64,000 nt of DNA, taken from NCBI GenBank assembly GCA_963841695.1, contig CAWJDQ010000011.1, forward strand, positions 124,001 through 188,000. Reading direction: 5' to 3'. This DNA is from RYN-230 sp963841695. GTDB lineage: Bacteria; Actinomycetota; Actinomycetes; Streptosporangiales; Streptosporangiaceae. How positions within the stretch are numbered: position 1 is the first letter of the stretch; each line of letters opens with the position of its first letter. The notes beneath the pieces are model-generated. The model saw only the letters and a program-made list of their open reading frames with translations. It made no database searches and was not told where the DNA came from. This document shows, in pieces, positions 52,666 through 60,652 of this stretch. Both the position numbers and the translations under genes were made by a program.

Positions 52666-52848
52666 ATGGACGCCTCACCACGACCGAGGCAGACGATTCG
52701 CCTTCTCCTCGACCTCAACCCGACTCTGGATGGACGGCTCGAGGGACGGATACGCGCTGACGGCACCAGCACCTGGAAGCCTTTCTCCGGCGTGCTCGAG
52801 CTCCTCAAAGTGCTTGAGGAAATGTCCCTGGAGATCTCCGGCAGGTAG
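52666..52848 (+). CDS. Small hypothetical protein
   Basis: A 60-residue ORF starting at ATG 52666, with balanced composition (TIRLLLDLNPTLDGRLEGRI, WKPFSGVLELLKVLEEMSLE) that looks like a beta strand then an amphipathic helix. It lies between the LuxR gene and the MMPL gene on the same strand. No family recognised; a small protein co-expressed with the transporter is possible but unproven. Confidence 0.45.
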   Translation: MDASPRPRQTIRLLLDLNPTLDGRLEGRIRADGTSTWKPFSGVLELLKVLEEMSLEISGR

Positions 52849-52902
52849 CCGTGCCGGGGGCCTCTGCACAGGTATTTCAGATTGCTCCGGGAAGGGAATG
52901 CC

Positions 52903-55119
52903 ATGAATCAGCCCGCCAGCCATTCGGTGTTCGAGAGGTGGGGACGTACCGCGTACCGGCGGCGGCGGCTGATCCTGCTGATCGCGCTGCTCGTCGCGGT
53001 ACTCGGCGGCGTGTGGGGAACCAGCATCTTCGGTTCGGTGCAAACCGCCGGCGGATTCGACGCCCCCAACAGCCAGAGCCAGCACGAAGCCACCCTGGCC
53101 ACGAAGGCCTTCGGCCGCGACGCCGGGGACGTGGTGGTGCTGTACTCCAGCAAGACCCTGACCACCGCAGCGCCGGCCTTCCGGTCGGCGGTGACCCGCA
53201 CGCTGGCCGCGCTCCCGCACAGCAGGGTCGGCTCGTACGCCAGCTACTGGTCCACCAGGTCGCCCACGTTCGTCAGCGCGAGCGGCAGGCAGACTTACGC
53301 GGTCATCGAGCTGGCGGGCCCGACGGACACGGCCCGGCGGGCGAACTACGACGCGATCAAGGCGGACCTCAGCGCGCCTGGCCTGCGCAGCCAGGTCGGC
53401 GGGGTGGTCCCCACCAACGAGACAATTGACCAGCAGACCACCGCCAGCATCACCCGCGCCGAAGGCCTGTCCTTCCCCATCCTGCTGATCCTGCTGCTGG
53501 TGATCTTCGGCAGCCTCACCGCCGCGTGCCTGCCGCTGGCCGTCGGCGCGCTGGGCATCCTCGGCTCGTTCACCGCGCTGCGGCTGCTGACCCTGGTCAC
53601 CGGGGTGTCAGTGTTCTCCCTGAACATCACCACGATCCTCGGCCTGGGGCTCGGCATCGACTACGGGCTGTTCCTGGTCACCCGGTTCCGCGAGGAACTG
53701 CACCGCCGGGACTCAGTGGAGGACGCCGTCGCCCGGACCGTGGCCACCGCCGGCCGCACCGTGCTGGTCTCCGGGGTCACCGTCGCCATCGTGCTGGCCA
53801 GCCTCATGCTGTTCCCCGAGACCATCCTGCGGTCGATCGGCTACGGCGGGGTCGCCACCGTGCTGATCGACATGCTCGCCGCGCTGACCGTGCTGCCCGC
53901 GCTGCTGGCCGTCCTGGGCCCGAAGGTCAACTCGCTCCGGATCCGCCGCTCCGTGCAGGGCCCGGCCAAGGCGGAGGACACCGGCGGCTGGTACCGGCTC
54001 GCGCACAGTGTCATGCGCCGGCCGCTGCTCTACGCGCTGCCCATCGTGGTGCTGCTGCTCGCTCTGGGGTCACCGTTCCTGAAGGTGGTCTGGGGCGGGG
54101 TGGACGCTACCGTGCTGCCCGCCAGCGCCGCCCCCCGTGTGGTCACCGAGGCGCTCAACCATGACTTCCCCGGCAACCCGACCGCCCCGATCGAGACCAT
54201 CGTCGCGTTCCGCGGACCGGTCGCCACCTCACCTGCACGCTCTAACGGCCTGACCGCGTACCTCACCCGGCTTGACCATGTGTCCGGCGTCACCGCCGCG
54301 CGGGTCACCGGGGTGCGCGGGAACATCGCCCGGATCGACCTGAGTTACGGCCCAGGTCCCTACACGCCGCAGGCCCGGGCCATCGCCGGGGACGTCCGCG
54401 ACGTGGCGGCGCCGCCTGGCGCCACCGTGCAAACCGGGGGGCAGACCGCCGCGCTGGCCGATCAGCTGTCCAGCATCGGCCACACCCTGCCCTGGATGGC
54501 GCTGGCGGTGATCATCGCGACGTTCCTGCTGCTGTTCCTGGCGTTCGGGTCGCTGATCCTGCCGCTCGAGGCGATCGTGGCCAACATCCTGTCGCTGACG
54601 GCGATGTACGGGGTGGTGACCTGGATCTTCCAGGATGGGCACCTGTCCGGGCTGCTGGGCTTCACCCCGAACGGCACGATCAGCCCGACCATCCCGGTCC
54701 TGATGTTCGCGATCATGTTCGGGCTGTCCATGGACTACGAGGTGTTCCTGCTCTCGAGAATCCATGAGCGCTACGTGGCGACCGGCGACAATACCGCCTC
54801 GATCGCCAGCGGCCTGCAGCGCACCGGCGGCGTGATCAGCAGTGCGGCGCTGCTGCTGGTCGTCGTGATCGGCATGTTCTCCCTGTCCAGCATCACGTTC
54901 ATCAAGCTGCTGGGCGTCGGCATGATCGTTGCCCTGGTCCTCGACGCCACGCTGGTGCGGCTGCTGCTCGTGCCCGCCACGATGCGGCTGCTGGGTGACG
55001 CGAACTGGTGGGCGCCCGCGCCGCTGCGCCGCCTGCACGACCGGTACGGCATCCGCGAGGACGACGGCCCGCGGCCTGGCGCGGTCGCGGAACCTGAGGC
55101 TGCGGCGGTACGCACCTAG
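52903..55119 (+). CDS. MMPL family (RND superfamily) transporter
   Basis: A 738-residue membrane transporter with the RND layout: helix 1 (LILLIALLVAVLGGVWGT), an external domain with the AFGRDAGDVVVLYSSK part, five helices (LLILLLVIFGSLTAACLPLA, NITTILGLGLGIDYGLFLV) carrying the conserved G-x3-D-Y proton-relay signature (LGLGIDYGLF), a loop, helix 7, a second external domain, and a second helix set with FGLSMDYEVFLLSR. Both Asp-Tyr pairs are intact. ATG 52903 follows GAAGGGA. MMPL proteins export lipids and glycolipids or give drug tolerance; substrate unknown. Frame intact throughout. Confidence 0.93.
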   Translation: MNQPASHSVFERWGRTAYRRRRLILLIALLVAVLGGVWGTSIFGSVQTAGGFDAPNSQSQHEATLATKAFGRDAGDVVVLYSSKTLTTAAPAFRSAVTRTLAALPHSRVGSYASYWSTRSPTFVSASGRQTYAVIELAGPTDTARRANYDAIKADLSAPGLRSQVGGVVPTNETIDQQTTASITRAEGLSFPILLILLLVIFGSLTAACLPLAVGALGILGSFTALRLLTLVTGVSVFSLNITTILGLGLGIDYGLFLVTRFREELHRRDSVEDAVARTVATAGRTVLVSGVTVAIVLASLMLFPETILRSIGYGGVATVLIDMLAALTVLPALLAVLGPKVNSLRIRRSVQGPAKAEDTGGWYRLAHSVMRRPLLYALPIVVLLLALGSPFLKVVWGGVDATVLPASAAPRVVTEALNHDFPGNPTAPIETIVAFRGPVATSPARSNGLTAYLTRLDHVSGVTAARVTGVRGNIARIDLSYGPGPYTPQARAIAGDVRDVAAPPGATVQTGGQTAALADQLSSIGHTLPWMALAVIIATFLLLFLAFGSLILPLEAIVANILSLTAMYGVVTWIFQDGHLSGLLGFTPNGTISPTIPVLMFAIMFGLSMDYEVFLLSRIHERYVATGDNTASIASGLQRTGGVISSAALLLVVVIGMFSLSSITFIKLLGVGMIVALVLDATLVRLLLVPATMRLLGDANWWAPAPLRRLHDRYGIREDDGPRPGAVAEPEAAAVRT

Positions 55120-55186
55120 CGACGCCACCGACGATCCGGCCCCCAGCTAGCCACGAGACAACTGACACGCACGGAGGAACGCAGAG

Positions 55187-56029
55187 ATGAACGTGGACCA
55201 CACCACCGCGACGGCGCCAGCCGGCCACACCAGCTACCTGACCCGCCCCGGTGGGCGCATCGGTTACGACGTGGCGGGCGCCGGGCCCCTCGTAGTCCTC
55301 CTGCCGGGGATGGGTGACCTGCGGGCCGGCTACCGTTTCCTCGCCCCGGCCCGGCGCGCCGCGGGCTACCGGGTCGCCTGCGCCGATCTGCGCGGGCATG
55401 GCGACAGCGACCCCACGTTCCCGTCCTACGGCGACCAGGAAACCGCGGACGACGTCCTGGCCCTGATCGGGGAACTCGGCGGCCCCGCCGTCGTCGCCGG
55501 CAACTCCATGGGCGCCGGGGCGGCCGTGCTCGCCGCGGCGCAGCGGCCCGGGCTCGTCTCCGGCCTCGTGCTGGTCGGCCCGTTCGTCCGCGACCCCGCG
55601 GTGAGCACGGCGCGGCGCATTCTGCTGCGCGCCGCCATGGCCCGGCCCTGGGCGGCCCTGTCCTGGAAGCTGTACCTGCCCGCGCTGTACGCGGGCAGGC
55701 GGCCAGCCGACTTCGGCGGGTACCGCGACCAGGTGGTGGCCAGCCTCCAGCAGCAGGCATACGCGCGGGCCTTCTCCCTGACCACGCGCACCAGCCACGC
55801 GGCCGCGGAGGCGCGGCTGGCCGAGATCACCGCCCCCGTCCTGGTCGTGATGGGGGAGCAGGATCCCGATTTCCCCGACCCGCGGGCGGAAGCGGACTGG
55901 ATCGCGCAGGCCCTGCGCGCCCAGGTCGTCATGGTGCCTGAGGCCGGGCACTATCCGCAGTCGCAGCGGCCCGACCTCACGATCGGCGTAGTGCTACCGT
56001 TCCTGGCCATGGTGCACAACCGTGCCTAG
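55187..56029 (+). CDS. Alpha/beta-hydrolase
   Basis: A 280-residue hydrolase with an intact catalytic triad pattern: oxyanion region LLPGMGDLRAG, nucleophile VVAGNSMGAGAAVLA (Ser), Asp in GEQDPDFPDP and His in EAGHYPQSQRP. DLRGHGDSDPTF is the usual second-strand motif. GGAGGA (55171-55176) precedes ATG 55187. It follows the MMPL gene by 67 bases and precedes the ketopantoate-reductase-like gene, whose proposed ATG is 22 bases beyond its stop; likely one operon. Confidence 0.9.
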   Translation: MNVDHTTATAPAGHTSYLTRPGGRIGYDVAGAGPLVVLLPGMGDLRAGYRFLAPARRAAGYRVACADLRGHGDSDPTFPSYGDQETADDVLALIGELGGPAVVAGNSMGAGAAVLAAAQRPGLVSGLVLVGPFVRDPAVSTARRILLRAAMARPWAALSWKLYLPALYAGRRPADFGGYRDQVVASLQQQAYARAFSLTTRTSHAAAEARLAEITAPVLVVMGEQDPDFPDPRAEADWIAQALRAQVVMVPEAGHYPQSQRPDLTIGVVLPFLAMVHNRA

Positions 56030-56051
56030 AGGCCAGGCCCCCGGAACCACC

Positions 56052-56978
56052 ATGACGGCCCTCGTCGTCGGCGCGGGCGTGGTCGGAACCGTCTACGGGG
56101 CCCATCTCGCGGCAGCGGGGAACTCGGTCCAGGTGCTCAGTCACGGACCGAGAACCGATGAAGTGGCCGCCGGGGGCCTCCGCGCCCGGGAGGTAACCGG
56201 GCAGGGACTCGCTGAGGCGGAAACGGCTGTGGTGCCGGACGCCAGCGGCGGCCATTACGACCTCGTCCTGGTCGCCGTCCGGCGTGATCAGCTGGCCTCC
56301 GCATGCGCCCGTCTCACCGGCCTGACCGGGAAGCCAGCCATCGTCTTCCTGGGCAACAACCCGGGAGGCCGCGCTGGCGTCCCGGCCGGCCTGCCCGGTC
56401 ATGTCTACCTCGGGTTCCCTGGCATCGGCGGCGTCCTGACCGGCGGGACCGCTGCCTATGTCCGCATCCGGCAGCAGCCGACGGCTCTGCCGGAAACGTC
56501 TGACCCCCGGCTGGCCGCGCTCGAGTCGGCCCTCACCAGCCGCGGGTTCGCGGTCCAGCGAGTAGCCAACATGGACGGATGGCTCGTCTACCACGCGGCC
56601 TTCGTCGCCTGCATCTGCGCGGCCCTGTACCGGTGCGGGACCGATCCCGTCCGTCTCGCCGCGGACCGCGCGACCCTCACACTGATGTGCCGGGCCATCA
56701 CCGAGGCGTTCGCCGCCCTGCGCGCCAGCGGCACCGCAGGGCTCCCGCGCAACCTCGCCGTGCTGCATAGCCCGCCGCTTCGGGGCGTTGCCGTCCGCTA
56801 TTGGGCACGGACCATGCGCTCACCCATGGGCGAGCTGTGCTTTGCCGCGCACGCACGGCACGCCGAGGCGGAGATGCGGGCCCTCGGCCGTGACGTGGAA
56901 GCCCGGATTACCGGCTCACCCGCCCTGACGGAGCTGCTAGCGCCCTCCTCGGGGGCGGCCGGCGTCCCGGCTACCTGA
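56052..56978 (+). CDS. Ketopantoate reductase-like oxidoreductase
   Basis: A 308-residue protein starting at ATG 56052. NADP-binding motif VVGAGVVGTVYGAHLAAAGN (G-x-G-x2-G), DLVLVAVRRDQLASA and the second domain helix containing WLVYHAAFVACICAALYRCG fit the ApbA/PanE superfamily. The usual lysine and catalytic Glu/Asn pattern of true PanE (N..K..N) is not evident, so another 2-keto acid reductase is more likely. A GTG at 56022 overlaps the previous stop and would add ten residues. Confidence 0.82.
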   Translation: MTALVVGAGVVGTVYGAHLAAAGNSVQVLSHGPRTDEVAAGGLRAREVTGQGLAEAETAVVPDASGGHYDLVLVAVRRDQLASACARLTGLTGKPAIVFLGNNPGGRAGVPAGLPGHVYLGFPGIGGVLTGGTAAYVRIRQQPTALPETSDPRLAALESALTSRGFAVQRVANMDGWLVYHAAFVACICAALYRCGTDPVRLAADRATLTLMCRAITEAFAALRASGTAGLPRNLAVLHSPPLRGVAVRYWARTMRSPMGELCFAAHARHAEAEMRALGRDVEARITGSPALTELLAPSSGAAGVPAT

Positions 56979-57281
56979 AACGCGACGCAGTGCACGCCGC
57001 CTACCAGGCGGCGGCCACGACAATGCGCGCTACAGCGTGTTGCAGGGTCGCGAGAATCCAGATAGCACCGCCCAGAATGAGTGGGACCTTGGACGCGGAG
57101 CGGGCCGCAGTGCCGTTCGCCGTGCTGGGTGTTGTCCCGCGTGTGAACGTGCAGTGAATGTAGCCCACTGGCCGAGCCCGAACGGCACGCCGGGGCGCGG
57201 TGACCGGCGCCGGGGAACCCGTTATTGGCCTGGAATTCTCTATCCGCGGGAACCCGGGAAGGGTAAAGTGAGGTTAGTAGC

Positions 57282-57337
57282 TCCGGACCCTGGCAGCTGA
57301 ACCGCGAAATATTCGCGCGCAGCCGGTCCGGATTTTT
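57282..57337 (+). terminator. Nested hairpin with T-tract upstream of the glsB-like gene
   Basis: Three helices nest: TCCGGACC (57282-57289) with GGTCCGGA (57325-57332), GCTG (57296-57299) with CAGC (57320-57323), and CGCGAA (57303-57308) with TTCGCG (57312-57317). Five Ts follow at once (57333-57337). It reads as an intrinsic terminator or attenuator. The 430-base gap 56979-57408 around it has no convincing coding frame; an unrecognised small RNA ending here is possible. Confidence 0.5.
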
Positions 57338-57408
57338 CGTGCCGCGATCTGCCTGAGCGTGACCGGTTCCCTCGTGCGTCACCTCGTCACTGGCTAAAGG
57401 AGTCGGTT

Positions 57409-57723
57409 ATGGGCATCATCGCTTGGGTCGTTCTCGGCCTGGTCGCAGGCTTGCTCGCCAATATGCTGATCCCGGGCAGGAGGTCACAGGGCCTTATCCT
57501 CACCTGCGTGATCGGCATTGTGGGGGCGCTGCTAGGCGGCTGGGTAGCTACCAAGCTGTTCCACGTCCACAGCCTGCAGGGGTTCTTCAACCTGTCCACG
57601 TGGATCACCGCAATTGTCGGCGCAGCGGTCCTACTGCTCATCTTCCACCTGATCACTGACCGGTCTAGCCGCTCCGGACGCTCCAGCAGGTCCAGTAACT
57701 CCCGCTGGTTCGCCCACCGCTAA
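57409..57723 (+). CDS. GlsB/YeaQ/YmgE family stress membrane protein
   Basis: A 104-residue small inner-membrane protein. Three hydrophobic helices with Gly zippers are clear: IIAWVVLGLVAGLLANMLIP, LILTCVIGIVGALLGGWVAT and WITAIVGAAVLLLIFHLI, which is the layout of the transglycosylase-associated/GlsB family linked to envelope stress. The Ser/Arg-rich tail (RSSRSGRSSRSSNS) is unusual in length. AAAGGAG (57395-57401) precedes ATG 57409. A T-tract hairpin lies 72 bases upstream and may control read-through. Confidence 0.9.
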   Translation: MGIIAWVVLGLVAGLLANMLIPGRRSQGLILTCVIGIVGALLGGWVATKLFHVHSLQGFFNLSTWITAIVGAAVLLLIFHLITDRSSRSGRSSRSSNSRWFAHR

Positions 57724-57753
57724 GACACCGGCGCGACTTCCCGGGAGGCAGCC

Positions 57754-58068
57754 TTGCTGCCAGCAGATGACGCCGCGGCCCGCATGGACTGGATGTCACG
57801 GGGGGCCTGCCGACGTGAGAATCCGGAACTCTTCTTCCCCATCGCCACCCACGGCCCGGCCGTGGAGCAGATCAACGCAGCGAAAAAAGTGTGCCACCGC
57901 TGCGAGGTAGGCGCAGCGTGCCTTTCTTTTGGCTTGACGACCCCCCAGGACGGCATCTGGGGCGGAACCACCCGAGAGGAACGCAGTGCCCTGCGGAAAC
58001 ATCCGGCTCGCGCGGCGGCACAAATATCCCGGCTGGCCAGCCCCGCAGGCGCGCGCATGCCAGGCTAG
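57754..58068 (+). CDS. WhiB family transcriptional regulator
   Basis: A 104-residue Wbl protein. The four cluster Cys are visible: one in RGACRREN and three in KVCHRCEVGAACLSF (C-x2-C-x5-C), followed by the invariant GIWGGTTREER turn. These bind a [4Fe-4S] cluster and act with the principal sigma factor. TTG 57754 is preceded by GGGAGG at a good distance; ATG 57784 would shorten it by ten residues. It is 30 bases after the GlsB-like gene, so the two may share a message. Found only in actinobacteria and their phages. Confidence 0.95.
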   Translation: MLPADDAAARMDWMSRGACRRENPELFFPIATHGPAVEQINAAKKVCHRCEVGAACLSFGLTTPQDGIWGGTTREERSALRKHPARAAAQISRLASPAGARMPG

Positions 58069-58107
58069 TCGTCCCGCCGGGCGGTCAGCGACCGCCCGGC
58101 GGGACGA
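58069..58107. terminator. Strong bidirectional hairpin between convergent genes
   Basis: TCGTCCCGCCGGGCGGTC (58069-58086) pairs perfectly with GACCGCCCGGCGGGACGA (58090-58107) over a three-base loop, 18 bp, filling the gap between the whiB stop (58068) and the Rv1733c-like stop (58109). The lack of a T-tract is common for actinobacterial terminators. Confidence 0.8.
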
Positions 58108-58108
58108 T

Positions 58109-58705
58109 TCAGCGGCGGCTGCTCCACCGGGGGCCGGTCAAGGCCCACGCGGACTCCCAGGCGGCCAGACGCCGCCGGTCGAGCGCACAACGGCACAGCC
58201 GGTACGAGATGAGCAGCGCCACCGCCGCACCCGCCGCCGCTGAGATGCCCGTCAGCAGGGCATAGAAGATCATGAGCGTCCGGCCGGGCGGAGGGACGGC
58301 AGGCTGGCCGTAGCGATTCAGCCAGACCGGTACCCGGGTACCTGCAGGCGCACCGCTCATGTCGGGCGCGGTCACCGAAGTGAGCACGCCGGCCCGTTCC
58401 CGCCCGCCCGCGGCGGGCCAGCGGGCCCGGGCCTCACCAGCTCGGACCGGGTCGGTGACCGTGGGCCCGGGTTGAGTCAGCGTGGCCACGGCCAGATGCA
58501 GGCGGGCCGCATCCGCCCGCTGGGACAGATAGATGTGCCCGCCGAGGACTGAGGCGCCAGCCACCGCCGCGAGGAACGCGGCGGACAGCGCCACCAGGAC
58601 CGCGCCCTCGATCCTGTCATAAGAGCGCCGGAGCTGATTCCGGCCGGCCAGCAGACGGGCCAGCCCGGTCAGCCGGCAGCCCGCTTCGTGGGCTTTGCCG
58701 GTCAT
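58109..58705 (-). CDS. Rv1733c-like membrane protein
   Basis: A 198-residue protein with two hydrophobic segments (about residues 36-57, VLVALSAAFLAAVAGASVLG, and 155-178, LMIFYALLTGISAAAGAAVALL) enclosing an external domain (PVWLNRYGQPAVPPP is the family landmark). The C-terminal DRRRLAAWESAWALTGPRWS is also characteristic. Homologues occur in many copies in actinobacteria; Rv1733c is a dormancy-associated antigen of M. tuberculosis. Function unknown. ATG 58705 or 58711 can be the start. Confidence 0.85.
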   Translation of the reverse strand: MTGKAHEAGCRLTGLARLLAGRNQLRRSYDRIEGAVLVALSAAFLAAVAGASVLGGHIYLSQRADAARLHLAVATLTQPGPTVTDPVRAGEARARWPAAGGRERAGVLTSVTAPDMSGAPAGTRVPVWLNRYGQPAVPPPGRTLMIFYALLTGISAAAGAAVALLISYRLCRCALDRRRLAAWESAWALTGPRWSSRR

Positions 58706-58720
58706 GATCATTATCGGCGG

Positions 58721-58936
58721 CTAATCCGTGCGAGGCCGGCCGCCCGGCCGCCCCATGGTGCCGGATTCCCGCCGCTGGCAGCCGGAGCAGTTAGCCGAGG
58801 GAAGCCGGGTGGCTGGGGGCCAGTACACCAACGTCTCCGTCCGGCAGTAGATGCACAGGACGGGGCGGCCGGTACCGGGTTGGCATCCAGGCTGCGCCGC
58901 AAGGAACACGGCGTCGCCGGTCGCAGGATCATTCAT
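58721..58936 (-). CDS. Putative small zinc-ribbon protein
   Basis: A 71-residue ORF. CIYC (in GRPVLCIYCRTETLVY) and CSGC (in SANCSGCQRRES) are two CxxC knuckles about 20 residues apart, an arrangement that would bind one zinc ion. Otherwise Gly/Pro-rich. ATG 58936 (MNDPATG) was chosen. No family recognised and no strong ribosome site; the conserved-looking knuckles are the only support. Confidence 0.4.
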   Translation of the reverse strand: MNDPATGDAVFLAAQPGCQPGTGRPVLCIYCRTETLVYWPPATRLPSANCSGCQRRESGTMGRPGGRPRTD

Positions 58937-59048
58937 GAGTCTGGCCGCCTTCGATGCCGAAAGGCTAGCGGCGAGGGAGCGCACGGTCCGGACTGGTCCA
59001 GGCTCGCTAAGTGCTGCCAGCGTGGCACGAACCAGCGCTGAAAGGCAA

Positions 59049-59091
59049 CCGGCTCGTGATGCTCACCTCCTTAGGCCGCATCACGAGCCGG
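59049..59091. other. 14-bp perfect stem-loop with anti-Shine-Dalgarno loop
   Basis: CCGGCTCGTGATGC (59049-59062) pairs with GCATCACGAGCCGG (59078-59091). The loop reads TCACCTCCTTAGGCC: its start equals the 3' tail of 16S rRNA. On the minus strand the loop is TAAGGAGGTGA, a perfect ribosome binding site. It lies in the 309-base gap 58937-59245, where I see no gene on either strand. An RNA of either polarity is possible. Confidence 0.55.
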
Positions 59092-59245
59092 GAGTGAAAC
59101 GGTTCGGGCCTGGCCGCCAGGGCAAGCTGGCCGGCCCGGACGTGGTCACCGGAGTGGGCGATGGCGTGCGACGCTGTCCGACCGGCGTGCGACACTCCAC
59201 GCGTGGCACGACCTGAATCCGGACCGTCACCGGGAGGAGACCGTC

Positions 59246-60040
59246 ATGAAGGATGAATCAGCCAGCCCCGGCGGCCCGGCCGCCAGCGCACCGGGCCTGC
59301 CCGCGGCCGTCAACCGGGCCTCGTTCCAGGCCGAACTGGACCGGCTGCGAGTCCGGGAGAAGGCACACACCCGGGAAGGCGACGCGATCGCCGCGGCGCG
59401 CCGGCGCCTGCCCATGGTCGAGGTCAACGCCAGCCTCGCGCTGACCGGGCCGCAGGGGCCGGTCACCCTGCTCGACGCGTTCGAAGGGCGCCGGCAGCTC
59501 ATCGCCTACTACTTCATGTGGTGGCCCGGGCATCCCGCAGCCGAGCAGTGCGAAGGCTGCACCTGGGTCACCACCCAGGTGACGGAGCTGTCCTACCTGC
59601 ATTCCCGGGACATCACCTACGCGGTCCTCTGCCAGGGCCCCTACGGCGAAAGCGCCCGCTACCGCGACTTCATGGGCTGGGATATGCCGTGGTATTCCGC
59701 GCAAGACTCGCTCGACGCGCTCCTCACCGGCCGCCAGACCGGCTTGTTCCACCTGGTGTGCTACCTGCGGGACGGTGACCGGGTGTTCGAAACCTACTGG
59801 ACGAAGCGGCGCGGCGCCGAGGCCATGGACTTTAGCTACGCGCTCATGGACCTCACCGTGTACGGGCGCCAGGAATCGTGGGAGGACTCGCCCGCTGGCT
59901 GGCCGCAGCAGTGCACGATCACCCGGACGGACGGGGGCCCGCCCGACTGGCCGCCAGCGTCAGCATGGCCGGGCGGCCGCCCCATCGCCCAGTGGCCGCG
60001 ACTCGACGCCGGACGCTCCGACGACCTCGCCGTCGGGTGA
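59246..60040 (+). CDS. DUF899 family thioredoxin-like protein
   Basis: A 264-residue protein. AELDRLRVREKAHTREGDAI, ARRRLPMVEVNASLALTGPQ, YYFMWWPGHPAAEQCEGCTW, YAVLCQGPYGESARYRDFMG and TYWTKRRGAEAMDFSYALMD are diagnostic of DUF899, an AhpC/thioredoxin-like family without proven chemistry; the Cys in EQCEGCTW is in the redox position. CGGGAGGAG (59229-59237) precedes ATG 59246. The stop overlaps the next start by four bases (GTGA), so both proteins should be made together. Confidence 0.9.
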   Translation: MKDESASPGGPAASAPGLPAAVNRASFQAELDRLRVREKAHTREGDAIAAARRRLPMVEVNASLALTGPQGPVTLLDAFEGRRQLIAYYFMWWPGHPAAEQCEGCTWVTTQVTELSYLHSRDITYAVLCQGPYGESARYRDFMGWDMPWYSAQDSLDALLTGRQTGLFHLVCYLRDGDRVFETYWTKRRGAEAMDFSYALMDLTVYGRQESWEDSPAGWPQQCTITRTDGGPPDWPPASAWPGGRPIAQWPRLDAGRSDDLAVG

Positions 60041-60621
60041 CTGACGGCGCGGCGCGGGAGATCACGCCGGGCATCTGGAGCTGGGACCACCGCCCCCGGA
60101 GGTTGCGTCCCGGCGAGTTCGGCAGCCGGACCAGCTACGCGATCGCCGTGGACGGCGAGACCCTGCTCGTTGACCCGCTGGTGGACGGCGACGACGACCC
60201 GGCCCTGGGCACGCTCGACGATCTCGCCCGCGGCCGGGTGCGGATCCTCATCAGCAAGCCGTTCCACACCCGCAGCGCCGAACGGCTGTGGTCGCGGTAC
60301 CGGCGGGCAGGCGCACGCATCTACGGGCATCCGGAGGTGGCCACCCGGCTGGGCGACACCTCCGGCTTCGCGGCGGTCACCAGCGGTCACGGCGTCGGCG
60401 GCGTCGCCCGCTTCCACCCGGTGGACAGCCAGCGCCGTCGGCGCTGGTGGGACGAGCGCTGCCTGCCGACGTTCGAGCGCCTGGCTGCCCTGGAAGCCGA
60501 GCACATCCTCGTCACGCACGGCCAGCCGGTCGTGGCCGGGGGGACGGCGGCGCTGCGCCGCGCGATCAGGCGCGACCCCTGGCAGCGCCCGAAGCGGCCG
60601 GGCCCGGAGCGAAAGGGCTGA
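60037..60621 (+). CDS. Degenerate metallo-beta-lactamase-fold protein
   Basis: A 194-residue protein. REITPGIWSWDHRPRRLRPG, TSYAIAVDGETLLVDPLVDG and ILVTHGQPVVAGGTAALRRA follow the metallo-beta-lactamase fold (start strands, DP turn, final H-G-x-P-V). The zinc motif H-x-H-x-D-H is missing; the equivalent position reads ISKPFHTRSAERLW with a single His. It is therefore probably not a zinc hydrolase and may bind a ligand or the DUF899 partner. GTG 60037 overlaps the DUF899 stop. Confidence 0.75.
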   Translation: MTDGAAREITPGIWSWDHRPRRLRPGEFGSRTSYAIAVDGETLLVDPLVDGDDDPALGTLDDLARGRVRILISKPFHTRSAERLWSRYRRAGARIYGHPEVATRLGDTSGFAAVTSGHGVGGVARFHPVDSQRRRRWWDERCLPTFERLAALEAEHILVTHGQPVVAGGTAALRRAIRRDPWQRPKRPGPERKG

Positions 60622-60652
60622 CCACGCGCAATACGGCGGGCCGCCGGGCCGG

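Noticed and set aside
49863..56978. Secondary-metabolite gene cluster (LAL regulator, MMPL exporter, hydrolase, reductase)
   Set aside because: No synthase, NRPS, PKS, terpene or RiPP core gene is present; the genes are better read as a regulated transport/hydrolase operon.
57037..57300. ORF of 87 codons in the 56979-57408 gap
   Set aside because: No ribosome site, Arg/Gly-rich random composition, and it runs into the nested hairpin; noncoding is more likely.
59007..59195. Minus-strand ORF of 62 codons covering the perfect SD in the 59049-59091 loop
   Set aside because: The SD would lie inside the ORF and not before its start; the only codons at the right distance are ATC or an overlapping GTG, and the peptide has no recognisable features.
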